A stretch of DNA of 64,000 nt from Arcuatula senhousia (taxonomy: Eukaryota > Mollusca > Bivalvia > Mytilida > Mytilidae): NCBI GenBank assembly GCA_963971305.1, contig OZ020307.1, positions 54,061,702 to 54,125,701 on the forward strand, given 5' to 3'. The translations under genes were made by a program, and so were the position numbers. Shown here piece after piece: positions 23,655-34,639 of this stretch; position 1 is the stretch's first letter, and each line of letters opens with the position of its first letter. The notes beneath the pieces are model-generated. The model was given only the letters and a program-made list of their open reading frames with translations. It did not search any database and had not been told where the DNA came from.

Positions 23655-24449
23655 CTTTTTCTTGTGGGTACTTCTCATTTCATCTCTAGCAGCCATTTCA
23701 TTCCCTGGTGGTTTACTGCCCCAAATCCTATGAGACACGCGGATGTACGAAAAGCTTATAACAACCAAAGGCACAAGGTATTGCAACAAGAACAAATAAC
23801 AAAAGTAGCACGTTTTGAAAGTATGCGAAGGCCAATTGACGTGACAGATAACGTTTTTTGTCCAGATTTTTATATCAAAAATGGTCTGCGTATCATGATA
23901 TATCACATCCGGTACGCTTGAAATGGTGCTTATAACCCAAATGGTACAAAGCACCGATATTGCCACTCGTTTCCGGATTCCTGCCTTTAACGGGTACATG
24001 ACTGCAATATATCTGTCGAACGCAATCACCGTCAATGTCAGTATACTGACGTTCACCGATAAGTTTTTAACGAAAGGAGCTACCTTGCACATAAATTCGG
24101 CTAGTACCCATCTCTGAAGGAGGGCCGCGTGGAACTGGAAAGGAATAGTGAACATCCCAATGGCTACATCAGCGAAAGCTAAATTTGCAATAAAAACGTT
24201 CGTTATAGTCTGCATATTACGTTTACGCATTACGACAAATATAACTAGACTATTTCCAAGAATTGCTATGAGAGATATCGAACCATATAGAATTATCAAA
24301 AGTGCAAGTATTCCAACTGAAACATCGTAATTCTCAGCATTACGAGACACGTTTCTTGTAAAGTGTTCCAAAAATTTCAGTTCTTCTGCTGTTATGTTTT
24401 CAGGAATTTCAAAGTAACTATGTAGACTTTTTAAATCAGTTGGATCCAT
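23655..24449 (-). CDS. Peptide GPCR exon, leucokinin/lymnokinin receptor-like (TM1-TM5)
   Basis: This exon encodes 265 residues of a class-A (rhodopsin-family) seven-helix receptor, which would sit in the plasma membrane and couple a neuropeptide signal to G proteins. Visible landmarks are N-glycosylation sites at N18 and N33 in the extracellular tail, TM1 with GN66SLV, TM2 with LAFAD94, C121 at the top of TM3, DRY at 145-147, W171 in TM4, C202 in loop 2 (the expected disulfide partner of C121), and P227 and Y235 in TM5. The stretches IPFQFHAALLQRW and IWGSKPPGN...KKK are close to those I know from leucokinin receptors. The frame runs on for 21 unrelated codons, but AAG|GTCAGA at 23655/23654 is a good phase-0 donor exactly where the family continues with VIKM. 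TM6, TM7 and the tail must lie in a later exon, which I could not find between here and position 1. The ATG at 24447-24449 is chosen because it gives a normal-length extracellular tail. Confidence 0.85.
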
Positions 24450-25257
24450 CGTACGAGTAGTTTTGAAGACGGCAGTTACACCGAAGAATGAGAATTAAAA
24501 CACAAGAATGAAAACACAGCCTTTATGTTTAGTGACTCCTTCAAGTGCCCAATTCACGACTAGCTTATAAACAAGTTTCCTCGAAGGTAATTATGCGACA
24601 AAATCTTCTATAGTTCGACTGTTCATTCTTTTTATAATAAAGTCACAAATGTCTAGTAATTTAAAAAAGTAATAAAATAACACGGAAATTATCAAGATCT
24701 GTGTCGACTCCTTTGTTTGCTATTTGTCAATCAGGCTAGTTGAGATTTGTCTTTTAATGAAACGTTATTTGAGAGCCTTTGATCGATTTAACAAAATGTG
24801 CCAATCACGGTTCATCGTTTAGTGATAAGAGCAAATCACAGTTTTTTTCGTGCAACGTTGAGTTATTCTGTCAGTTTGTTCATCTACATTGTTTATATGT
24901 AAATGCGTACGTCATGCGCAAGACTTTATTTGTTGTATAACTTTTTTTAAAGCACAGTTTATCGTCGTTGAAATTGTTGAGTTTTCTGGATGCTTGTTAA
25001 CATAAATTAAGCTTAGCGCAGCATCTTTAAATGAGCATAATGCAAAGTACGGTTAATCATGCAACGTTTAGTGGTTCTGTGCGTCTGTTCACATAATTGT
25101 AGCTACAGCGGATGACTTCAGTGAGTATAGCAGTCACAAAAGGGCAAGCGTATGAAACTGTTTTAAAAAGGAGGTTACCCTGAATGTAAATTTCAAGATT
25201 TTTAGCTATTAATATGTCTTAAAATTTTGGAAAACATTAGGTTGTCCTGTCATAGAA
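24450..25257. other. Upstream flank of the GPCR exon
   Basis: This is the 5' side of the receptor gene. It should hold the 5' UTR or an upstream intron and possibly the promoter, but no specific signal can be defended. Confidence 0.4.
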
Positions 25258-25786
25258 CCGCATACCCCGAACAACAAGGTAACATGTTATTCCAAACTTT
25301 AAAAAGTGAATAAAGTTGTTCACGTCAGCACATTTAACGGAGCTATACTCATGGAAAAAAGAAACTGTGCATGTCTATTGGAAAACAATTGTATCCAAAT
25401 TTCTCTTCATCAGAAAATCGTAAAAAATATAGTTATGGAGTCGAAATTGAAAATGTATGGAACCCCTACCATAAGCTACATACCAAATATCAAAAGCCTA
25501 CAATTAATAGTTGCTGAGAAATCTGTGACGAAAATTTTCAACCCCTGAAAATATAGTGACAAAAAGTCAGCTCGTAAAACAGGAAGTAGATGATCGACAG
25601 ACCTGAAAACGAATCTCACCATATGGGACGACTACCTGAAGCTAAATATTAAATATCAAATAGCTACAATTAATAGTTGCTGAGAAATCTGTTCACGGAC
25701 AGACTGACGAACTGTCTGACTGACGGACTGACGGACGGAACAGTAAAAACATTTTACCCTTCGCAACTTCGTTGTGTGGGATATAA
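25258..25786 (+). mobile_element. HINE/pearl-like element, ATATCCCACGC family, copy 1
   Basis: It has two or more core copies (agttgctgagaaatctgt recurs near 25510 and 25675; aaaacaggaagtagatgatcgacagacctg near 25577), then CTGACTGACGGACTGACGGACGG. It ends with a hairpin CGCAAC-TTC-GTTGTG followed by TGGGATATAAT. The core is related to those at 50880-52055 and 58983-60085. Confidence 0.65.
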
Positions 25787-26817
25787 TAACGAAGTAAGTT
25801 AAATTTTGTCGAGATGTAATAAAGAATATATATCTTTCGAAAATTTACTTGAGTGCAGACTAAAGAAAAGCAGCGTGCATGTAACCTTGTGTGAATTATT
25901 TATGTAAGGCGGGTTGCTATAAGAATGAAATCTTTACCACAGGCTTTTAAAAGTTAACTTTATAAGCTAGATTTGACGGATTGTTATGAGAAAAAAAATT
26001 AAGTCATCGCTTTGTTATATAGCTATAAAAGAAAGCTTCCTTAAGTGTAAATTTACAGACATACATGTATATCGATATTCTTTCTAGAATCCGTAGTTAG
26101 TTTGAATAATCCTGAAATATTGCATTTTGAAATTTAAACTACAGAAGTGACAAAACATTTATAATATACGATATTGAGATGTGGAATAAGTGTACGCGAC
26201 ACAACAAACATAAACAAACTGCAATTCAAAAAATCACAACGGAAAACAGCAAGCAGTCTTCAACATGACCACAGGTCACTGCCTACCGTCTTGCATTGGC
26301 CCAAGACCTATAACACAATACAAAAGCATCAAAACCAATCCCCAAATCATCAACGAAAGACTCAATTCTTGACATAAAACAGTTAACATAGAATGACAAG
26401 GACAAACAAAGGCTTTGGCAAAGTTTCCTGGCTTAGGACAGGCACATATAAAATGTTGCGGGGTTAAACTAGTTTTTTGGATCCAACCTTCCCCCTATTG
26501 ATAAGCTTGCACAAAGCTACATATAAAACACACTGTAAAACTCAATCGACAAAAGTTCAATTCAACAAGAGAGAACCTAAGACAAAATACTGTGCGAAAA
26601 CAACAAGACAAGGAGGAACTCTCTTGAGAACACTCGAAGTTACTGACAACTAGCTAAGAAACATTATCGATTGATGTAAAAGAATCAAATACATCAGTTC
26701 TTAATCCGACACCCCACGTCAAAACAATGAATGATTAAGAGTTGTATCACCATACAGAACCGACATACTTGATCGCTGTGGTGCTTATAAATAATACAGT
26801 GGATACAAAGTGAAAAT
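25787..26817. other. Non-coding DNA
   Basis: No gene is supported. Part of this stretch may be the 3' flank of the Penelope-like element that ends at 26818. Confidence 0.5.
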
Positions 26818-27835
26818 TTAACGTTTTAAAGTTTCTATCAAGCTATCAATATTTCTGCCAAAACATACCAAATGCAAAGATTTTACTAAAACATTGAATT
26901 CGTATCCTTTTTTCAAAAGGTTTTTAAGCCAGTTTTTAATTTCCATAAGGTTGTTTTTGAATTTTTGTGCTTTATAAACTACATTGCTATAAAAGTCAGG
27001 ATGAGATATTCCTTTAACAATCAGAAATCTACGTGTACAATCAAATTTTTCGATGAGATGTCCATATTTATGTGCAAATTTTGTAAAAGATTTGACTAAT
27101 TTGTGGTAACGGTAACCTTGTTTTAGCAATTTTTCTGTAATAAAACTGTTTTTATCATTAAAATCAGACACATCACTGCAAATGCGAGCATACCTGACTA
27201 ATTGTGAAATGTAGACCCCGTAAGCTGGAGCTAATGGTACGTCTCCTTCAAGAAACGGAAAATTAACTATAGGGAATGAAAAGTCATCCAGTTTATCATA
27301 TACTTTAGTGTGTAATCTACAATTGATAATGCTTTAGTCCAAATCTAGAAAAGGACATCTACTGTCGGTTGAGTTTGCTTTATTTAGGGTTAATTCTTTA
27401 GGATATATATCATTTATAAAATATGAGAATGTGGGGTTGTTTAGAGCAAGTATGTCATCTAAGTACCAATATGTATTGTTAAAAGTTTCGATAAGGTGGA
27501 TTTTGTTTGGGTCTTTTTGTAGCTTGGCCATAAACTGTGATTCGTAACAATATAAAAACAGATCAGCTATGAGTGGAGCACAATTGGTTCCCATAGGAAT
27601 TCCAATGACTTGGCGATATATTTGTTTACCGAACCGGATGTAAATATTATCAAAAAGAAAGTTTAATGCAGTTATAACTTCTATGTCGGTCCAATTAACA
27701 TAACCTTTGTGGGTTTCGTTACTAAAAAACGATTTACTAAATACTTGTGACACTTTAGAACAGATGTAGTCACTTTTAGATTTGTCAAAGCACCATTTCC
27801 AAATTATAAGCCAAATTCGGTTTTAATATACAGAC
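26818..27835 (-). pseudogene. Penelope-like reverse transcriptase, 5'-truncated, one stop
   Basis: Read on the minus strand, one continuous frame from about 27835 to 26818 encodes the RT fingers/palm to C-terminus of a retroelement. Seen: a GIPMGTNCAPLIADLFLY motif (the usual GxPMGxxxSP region), a catalytic YLDD (usual YxDD), then CPFLDLD, followed by a single in-frame TAA at about 27336. The frame then resumes directly with SIINCRLHTKVYDK, PLAPAYGVYISQLVRYAR and a conserved tail ending SLIETLKR. This arrangement belongs to an abundant invertebrate RT family that I place with Penelope-like elements, with moderate confidence. No GIY-YIG endonuclease is visible. The N-terminal part of the protein is missing beyond about 27835, consistent with 5' truncation on insertion. 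The stop makes it a pseudogene. Confidence 0.75.
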
Positions 27836-28283
27836 ACTATTAATCTATTCTAATGCTGTAGATTTTGTTTTATATTGACATGTGGATGATTTGTGTATGC
27901 ATATATTGTAATTATTTTTTTTCTAATGTTTTTTTTCTCTAATAATTAAATATTAATAAAAAAATATTAGAATAGATTTGTAGTTTTATAATTTGAAAAC
28001 TATAATATTTGAGGCATGTTAGTCACTTGGCAAGAAGTGTTTCCAGCTCTAGTCACGGGGAGACCTTCCTCATATAGAGCCATATATGTCATTGGTATTT
28101 ATTCTATTCCAAGTAGCACTGTTGGTTAAAAAAACCTGCACAATTAAAACACCTATTATGTTTAAAATCAAACTGGTCTAAAAAGTTGGATACCATGGTT
28201 AATTAAACATTTGTTGTCATCATATTCATAAGTTCATTGTCTGGTTCCATCACTTTGTTAAGATGTGACACCTTTCCAGAGTG
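27836..28283. other. Non-coding DNA
   Basis: No feature is recognised. The sequence is AT-rich. Confidence 0.5.
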
Positions 28284-28470
28284 AAATGCAGACATTCTTG
28301 CCAAGTAGTGCATCACATCGAATACATTTTCCGCCCTTACCCATCCACTTCTCCCCTTTTCCTGCGGTTCTTCCTTTGTTTCCCTGACCATCCCCATATT
28401 TCATTAATCATCATCATTTCATGTTCATTTTATCATCCTTTTCATGTTCATCGCCGCTTGTAAATATAGC
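28284..28470 (+). repeat. Dispersed SINE-like repeat, copy 1
   Basis: It shares ccaagtagtgca, ttttccgcccttacccatcc, tcccctttcctg(c/t)ggttcttc, catatttcatt(t)atcatcat and ttcatgttcat...tcatgttcatcgc with copies at 30703-30850, 37640-37805 (minus) and 59520-59760. The ends are only roughly defined. Non-coding. Confidence 0.65.
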
Positions 28471-29248
28471 GTTCGTACAACACCAACTGATCACTCATTC
28501 ACGCATGCATTCTTACCCGATCAACATAATGTTTTCCTCGGATACAGTCATACATGTACATGTAATGTCTTCAACTTAATTTTCTTGCACATCATCACCA
28601 TCACTTTCATTTTGCAAAAGCTCTGTCGCTGGTTTTCCCCAGTCGATGACTTCTTCATTACATGTCTTGACATGTCTATCAATTTCCACAAGTTCTTGGA
28701 AGTCACGTACCTCCGAAAATTTCTCTCGACATTTGAACGACTCTTAACGGAATGTTATCATCATTATTTTCTTCTTAATTCTCATCGTCCTCATTCACCA
28801 AGTCTTCTTCATTAAAACAAGCTTTTCCAAAACACAAACGGTTGGTGGAAATTTCCATTTCACTCCATGCTTGATGGGCCTATAAGATGCAACTAGCACT
28901 GATATCTGTTTCTACATGTGTGAACCACACTTATCTTTTTGCTTTTCCATTTGTCTGATAACGTAAAGCATATGCTTTTCTTCGATATTTTAGTTTAGTC
29001 GCTTGAATGATTCCTTGATCCATTGGTTGTGAAGCGCATGCGGTGTTTGGTGGAATTCAGGTCTGGGTGTGACGAGACATTGTCTTCAATGGTATTTTTC
29101 TATTATCCGTCATGTTTGTTCATCATTTTAAGATTTTTTTTTATTTCTTCAAACTTTACTGCTAGTATAATGCATATAGATAAACAAAATTAAGATAAAA
29201 AATAATGATTATGACATACTTACTCAGTCTGATAAAAAAAAACATAAA
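28471..29248. other. Non-coding DNA
   Basis: An open frame at 28444-28815 has no recognisable domain and starts inside the dispersed repeat. It is not called as a gene. Confidence 0.45.
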
Positions 29249-30612
29249 CAAGAGGCTCCCAGGAGTCTGAATTACTCACCTGGTCTTGATGTCGACCCTT
29301 TACGACTTTTGTAGAGCAAAATGAGCTGAACATTTAAGCAAGCAACAGCTTTTCTTTATTTACTATAGTTTTCATTCTGTAGGCCCAAAACATGACCATA
29401 ACCCCTATAAGGGGTCATCTAAAAACTTCAACCCTATTAAGATTTTCAAAGAGCTTAATGAGCTGAAGGTTCAAGCAAGCAACAGCTTTCTCTATCTGCA
29501 ATAGTTTTCATTCTATAAGCCAAAAACACTATTTTCACCATTAAGGGGCTGTTACCCCTATAAGGGGTCATCTGCCAACTTCCACCTTATATTTTAGACT
29601 TTTGTAGAGCTAATTGAACTGAACATTTAAGCAAGCAACAGCTTTTCTCTATCTTCTATAGTTTTCATTCTATAGGCCAAAAACATGAAAAAACGTTATC
29701 TTAAGGGCCATTACGCCTATATTAAGGGGTCATCTGAAAACTTTAACCATATGAAGACTTTTGAAGAGCTAGATAAGCTGAACATTTTAGCAAGCAACAG
29801 CTTTTCTCTATCTACTATAGTTTCATTCTATATGCCAAAACATGAAAAAAAATATTTTAGGGACCGTAACCCCTATAATGGGTCCTCTGAAGACATTTTT
29901 AGAGCTATATGAGCTGAACATTTAAGCAAGAAACAGCCTCCTTTTATCTGTTATAGTTTTAATTCCATAGGCCAAAAACATTAAAAAAAATGTTATTTTA
30001 GGGGCCGTAACTCCTATAAGGGGTCATTTCACAACTTCGACCCTATGGAGACTTTTGCACAGCTAATTATAAATGAGCTGAACATTTAAGCAAGAAACAG
30101 CTTTTCACTATCTGCAATAGTTTTCATACTATAGTGCAAAAACATGAAAAAACGCTATTTTCCTCTTTAAGGGACTGTAACCCCTATAAGAGGTCATCTG
30201 ACAACTTCGTCTTAATGAAGACTTTTGTAGAGCTTTTGATGCTGAAGCAGTAGGGGGCATCAGATTTAATCTATCTCTTATACTTTTTGATTTACAAGCA
30301 TCAGATTTAATCTATCTCTTATACTTTTTGATTTACAAGCACCAGATTTAATCTATCTCTTATACTTTTTGATTTACAAGCAAAAAACAGTAGTCTGACA
30401 TCCCTGCCGTCTGTTTTTAGCTGCGGCAGCCATGTTTTTTGACGGATCAAAAATTGAAACACAGCTTTTGTACAGGACAGCCTAAGGATTAATCATACCA
30501 AGTTTCAATGAATACTGTTCTGTAGTTTCAGATGAGAAGAGTTTTGAAAATTGTTAACAGACGACGATGGACACCAAGTGATGGCAATAGCTCACTTCTG
30601 TCCAGGTGAGCT
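29249..30612 (+). mobile_element. HINE/pearl-like element, CACCTGG family, copy 3
   Basis: It starts CAAGAGGCTCCCAGGAG, followed by six to seven core monomers and a diverged 3' block. It ends gatggcaatagctcacttctgtccaggtgagct, a weakened hairpin. The GAC microsatellite is almost lost (gacgacgatgg). It contains a local 41-base triplication. Confidence 0.8.
30260..30382 (+). repeat. 41-bp unit, three copies
   Basis: cagatttaatctatctctta...gatttacaagc recurs at 30261, 30302 and 30343 with an exact 41-base period and at most one or two changes. It is a recent slippage-type triplication inside the tandem-core element. Confidence 0.9.
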
Positions 30613-30702
30613 AAATGGAGGAGTGTGATAAATATACCCCGACCAAATATGTTATACAATATATGAATTTGTGTATTATACTTCTACAAACTATATACTT
30701 TA

Positions 30703-30850
30703 TTCCCGTCCCTACCCATCACTCCTTTTTCCAGTCACAGTCAAAACTCTCCTACCCGATTGGCCTTGTGTTCCCATTTCCTCCACTTCATCATCATTTC
30801 ATGTTCATTGTATCACCACTTTCATGTTCATCTCCCGGATATAGCCGAAA
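30703..30850 (+). repeat. Dispersed SINE-like repeat, copy 2 (partial)
   Basis: Shares cccgtccctacccatcactcc and the catcatttcatgttcattgtatca...tcatgttcatc tail with the copy at 28284. It is followed by an (AACT)n run at about 30870-30895. Confidence 0.6.
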
Positions 30851-31311
30851 TCGTGCTGCTTAGGAGTAAAGCAATAACTAACTAACTAACTAACTATATA
30901 CTTTAAGACCTATATAAGTATAACAACCAGACTTAAAAACTTGCCACATGTTTTCTTCCGTCAGTTTATCTATGAGTGAGTGAGTGAGTAAGTTGGCGTT
31001 TTCCGCCCTAGTATGACTGCATACTAAGGTGTTTAAAGGCCGAAGAATATGAAGAGGGAAACCCCCGTTATTTATTGGATTGAATAATTATGTACCGTAT
31101 CCAGAAAAATCTAACTATTGTCATAATAATCAATTATTGCAATTACTTTTTGGAAGTTTGTCAAACGTTCAAATGCTTTGTTTTCTTTTTTACAGGTCAT
31201 TTAGTTTTATAATACATTTAATATGTCTGATATAGATATGTTCTTAGCGATGTGAAATAAATCCATAGATACAATTGATTTTAAACCTTGGTTAGACGGT
31301 TTATACAGAAA

Positions 31312-31369
31312 ATGGCGAATTATAAATTTTTGTTGATTTTTGCACTTGTTTGCGGAACGAGTGCTTCTG
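31312..31369 (+). CDS. IFI27/ISG12-like protein, exon 1 (signal peptide)
   Basis: This is the first coding exon of the two-exon gene completed at 33194-33591. ATG at 31312 gives MANYKFLLIFALVCGTSAS (19 residues), a textbook signal peptide with a short charged start, a hydrophobic core and small residues at the expected cleavage site. The exon leaves one extra base (phase 1) before a strong donor, CTG|GTAAGA. Joining to the acceptor at 33193 keeps frame and creates a Gly codon. A signal peptide implies entry into the secretory pathway, whereas many IFI27 relatives are described as mitochondrial or ER membrane proteins. No promoter element could be defended. Confidence 0.8.
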
Positions 31370-33193
31370 GTAAGAATAAATTTACTTAACAGAACTTATA
31401 TTGTTATTTGCCTTTAGTAACAGTTATTGCTTTAAACCGAGTCTGACAAAAACATGAAAGATGTGATAAAACAAACATGAGATAATGATAAAGTTTAGCA
31501 AACGACCCAACACCCATCGAGGTTGAGATTTTTGGCTCCCACGATATAGTCTCCTATGGATCCTACTCTTATCGACAGAGTTCAATTTCTCAACATGATG
31601 TTCCACTATGGTTTAAGTCGGTTGAAGCCTGTCTGCCTATTCAACCTCACTGGGCACACATTCATTTGTGGGAAAAGACTCTTTGTCATGTTTCTAAGCG
31701 CTCTTTGGTGGACTCTTTAAGCGTCTTAAAGTGCCAAAACGGGTGTACTGACAAAACTGCTGTAGAATGTTGATTGTTCATTCGATTTTAAAAACTCTAC
31801 TTTTATTTAACTCATTAAATTCTGTCAACTAAATGTGTCAATGGTTTTGATATATATTGCACCGTTACATTGCTACAGTGGGCCAAAGACGAACCCTTAA
31901 CATTAGAGAAAAAAGGACCTAAAGGGGCTAAAACGGGTGTATTGACAAAACTGTTGTGGAATGTTAAATATTCATTTGATTTAAAAAAAATCTTTTTCTG
32001 TTGAACTGCTCATTAAATTCTGTGAATTAAACGTGTCAATGATTTTGATATATATTGCACCGTTACATTGCTACACGGGGCTAAAGACAGGCAACGCCCC
32101 CAAAAAACAACTTTTTTTGTTTGTGGTCCGACATTCAAAATCTTTTTTTTTTCATTTTAATCCTTGTGACAATCCCTGCCTGCTATTTTAATCAGATTTG
32201 CAATATCTGTTACCACTTTTTTTTTTTTAGAAATTAGGGGTTAAAGGGAAAAAACACCATGTTAAAAAGTTTGTCAAGGCAAATATAGTTGAAGACAAAA
32301 AAAAAAAATAGTTATACTAGACCAGCCCATTGTTATGAAGTTTTATCGGGTGTATAGAGCAAAGTGTTTATTATTCATTTGATTTTTTTAATTTTTTTTC
32401 TGTTGAATTTCTAATTAAATTCTGTCAACTAAATGTGTCAATGGTTATGATATATATTGCACCGTAGCATTGCTACACGCAGTTACATGTAATATGATGA
32501 TTATATTCACTAAAGGAAGCGTCTTAAAGTCCCCAAAACATCAATTAAGATATAAATAAGATTTTACAATTGAATGTTAATCGAACTATTTATGTGTCAA
32601 ATATGCATTTTAAAGTCCACCATAGTGCATATATTAAAAAGTTTTGTAATTCCACCATGGGCTTCAAGTGACCAAAGCAATAGACTATCCATATTGGGCC
32701 TCCAACGTTACACAGGGTCAACTTGTTGCGGTCGTAACTGCTGCGCTCGGTGTAGCTTCATTTAAATGTATTCATACTTACGATATTCGAAAACCTGATA
32801 CCGTGGAATCATTTCTTTTATTGGCTACCAATTTTTGCGGTTTGATGAGAAAGAATAAGTTCGTGAATGGATTCTTAAATTCGTACAGAACAACAGGTTT
32901 TACTAGTTTACGTTACTGTTGAGGAATTACTAGAAGGACATAGTGCCGCAATACCCGAGTTCACTCAGGTTTTGACTTGATTTTGCGTTCCTAATTAAAG
33001 CTTTTATATATAGTTAAGTTACTGTTTAGTGTGTATTTTTGTAACATTGTTGCTTCCTTTCTTTGTTATCCGTCATCTTTTGTTCTTTATCTCGGCCTTT
33101 CTTCGGATTATTATATATGTGCCCCTTGGTCCTTTTTTTATTGTTTTAAATCACTTGAAAACTTGGATACATTGATTCCTTATTTTGTTACAG
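31370..33193 (+). other. Intron of the IFI27-like gene, repeat-rich
   Basis: 1824 bases, GTAAGA...TTGTTACAG. It carries a dispersed repeat (about 31430-31700) and three copies of a block with acgggtgta(c/t)tgacaaaactg and tatatattgcaccgt (the latter at 31851, 32049 and 32451). An open frame at 32668-32922 inside the intron has no recognisable domain and no splice context. Confidence 0.7.
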
Positions 33194-33591
33194 GAAATAA
33201 TGAATCGTCAATACTAGATGATGTATGGTGTTTCACAAGAAGGTATGGAGGAGCTGTCGCTTTAGGAGCGGGGGCTGTTGCATTGGCACCAGTGGCCGTA
33301 GGAGCTCTAGGATTTACATCTGCTGGGATTGTAGCCGGATCTACTGCAGCGAAACTCATGGCTATATCGGCAGCAGCAAATGGCGGTGGTGTTGCTGCCG
33401 GCAGTGCTGTGGCAATTCTTCAATCAGTAGGAGCCGCTGGTTTAGGACTTGGGGCTAAAGTCGGAATAGTAACAACAACTGCCGCTACGTATTCCTATTT
33501 AACTCCAGGCTGCTCATCGGAAGATGTTGTATGTACATGTAACAATGAAGAAAAGCATGACTCCACATGTGACAATGAAGGAAAGCAATAG
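33194..33591 (+). CDS. IFI27/ISG12-like protein, exon 2
   Basis: This exon completes a 151-residue protein with exon 1. Numbered on the spliced product, residues 38-118 form a Gly/Ala-rich hydrophobic region with the ISG12 signature (LGFTSAGIVAGSTAAKLMA at 58-76, then NGGGVAAGS and LQSVGAAGLG), expected to make two or three membrane helices. A short acidic, Cys-containing tail follows (C126, C133, C135, C145; several Glu/Asp). Vertebrate relatives are interferon-induced and act in apoptosis and antiviral defence. In molluscs the family is expanded and some members respond to infection. The acceptor TTACAG at 33188-33193 is well placed. Reading the same frame farther upstream gives an unrelated hydrophobic stretch, which I take to be intron. 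Function in this species is inference. Confidence 0.85.
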
Positions 33592-33684
33592 ACGAAAATG
33601 ATCAAATATACGGTTGTTACATTTACAACTACACTTTTAATATGGGCACCTCTAAAACTTTAATTATTGTTAAATTAAGTTAGA

Positions 33685-33690
33685 AATAAA
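33685..33690 (+). terminator. Poly(A) signal of the IFI27-like gene
   Basis: AATAAA 94 bases after the stop codon, in an AT-rich stretch. A retrozyme copy begins within about 30 bases downstream. Confidence 0.6.
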
Positions 33691-33712
33691 AAGACAAAGT
33701 TCCAAATAACAA

Positions 33713-33773
33713 AATTGCTACGCCTGACGCGCGTTACGTTTATTCAAGACTCATCAGAGGCGCTCTACCAAAA
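33713..33773 (-). ncRNA. Hammerhead ribozyme, degenerate
   Basis: On the minus strand CTGATGA and the CGCCT/AGGCG stem I are intact. The GAAA box reads GTAA and stem II is broken (GTCT/AAAC). Predicted inactive. Confidence 0.65.
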
Positions 33774-34050
33774 AGTATTGAAAAAGCCAAACACTATATG
33801 ATAATGAAAAGCACAGAAAATATAAACAAATACAAAACTGGGGAACCAAATTATTACTTAGAAAATCAACCTATGTCTGGGGTAGGAAGAACCTTAGGGT
33901 TTAGACAATTTTGAAATTTAAACTTTGATGTGTTCTCCATCACAAGTGTTGGTGCCGGAGCGGGCTAACCTCGGTGATTAAAACTCCACCAGAAGTGCTA
34001 ACCTTCACGGGTGTTCGATTAAAAAAGACAACAAAGTTCTAGACAATAAA

Positions 34051-34111
34051 TTTTGCTACGCCTGACGCGCGCTTTGTCTATTCAATACTCATTAGAGGCG
34101 CTCTACCAAAA
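34051..34111 (-). ncRNA. Hammerhead ribozyme, degenerate
   Basis: On the minus strand the core reads CTAATGA instead of CTGATGA and GAAA is altered (CAAAG). Stem I (CGCCT/AGGCG) and the outer TTTTG/CAAAA stem remain. Predicted inactive. Confidence 0.65.
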
Positions 34112-34639
34112 ATATTGAAAATTCCAAACGCTATATGATTATGAAGAGCATAGAACAGTAAAACCAAAAATACCAAAACTGGGGAACCAAATTATTACTT
34201 AGATGATCAACCTATGTCTGGGGTAGGAAGAACCTTAGGGTTTAGACAAATTTGATATTTAAACGGATAATATAAAGTTTTTATGTGTTCTCCAACAAAA
34301 AAGTGTTGGTGCCGGAGCAGGCTAACCTCGAGGAATTTTGGGATCTGCACTGCAAAAGACACAGGTCTTCGCATATTAAACATCCCAAGCACACTACAAG
34401 ACAATCATATAACGTCTTACATATCAAAATATCCTAAAAACTTATTGCGAAAATAAAAAGAAATTTTAAAGGGATGAATTTATTTAAAAACATTAGAAAA
34501 CATATTATTTATATATGGTTAAGGGATAGGTACATGTACACGTATCTTTACTAATTCTGAAGTAATGTATCTGACACAAAAAACAAAGTTTAATTTCCAT
34601 ATTCCAAATAACCTGGAATGAGTATAAAGGAATAATGTG

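Larger units (their letters stand above)
33705..34340 (-). mobile_element. Retrozyme-like tandem repeat with two hammerhead sites (minus)
   Basis: Read on the minus strand, this is nearly two tandem units. The hammerhead regions lie 338 bases apart (gctacgcctgacgcgcg at 33717 and 34055). Each unit also contains the phrases tgttggtgccggagc, aacctatgtctggggtagga and atgattatgaagagcatag. The same unit occurs at 47940-48400 and 61135-61366 on the plus strand. Small tandem units carrying one type I hammerhead each match the retrozyme arrangement reported in metazoans, including mussels. Confidence 0.75.

Noticed and set aside
32574..32922. Two open frames inside the IFI27 intron
   Set aside because: No domain, no acceptor/donor arrangement joining them to the gene; probably chance.
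33031..33193. Upstream extension of the IFI27 exon-2 frame (hydrophobic N-terminal stretch)
   Set aside because: A good acceptor at 33193 and a signal-peptide exon at 31312 in matching phase explain the gene better; the extension is intronic.
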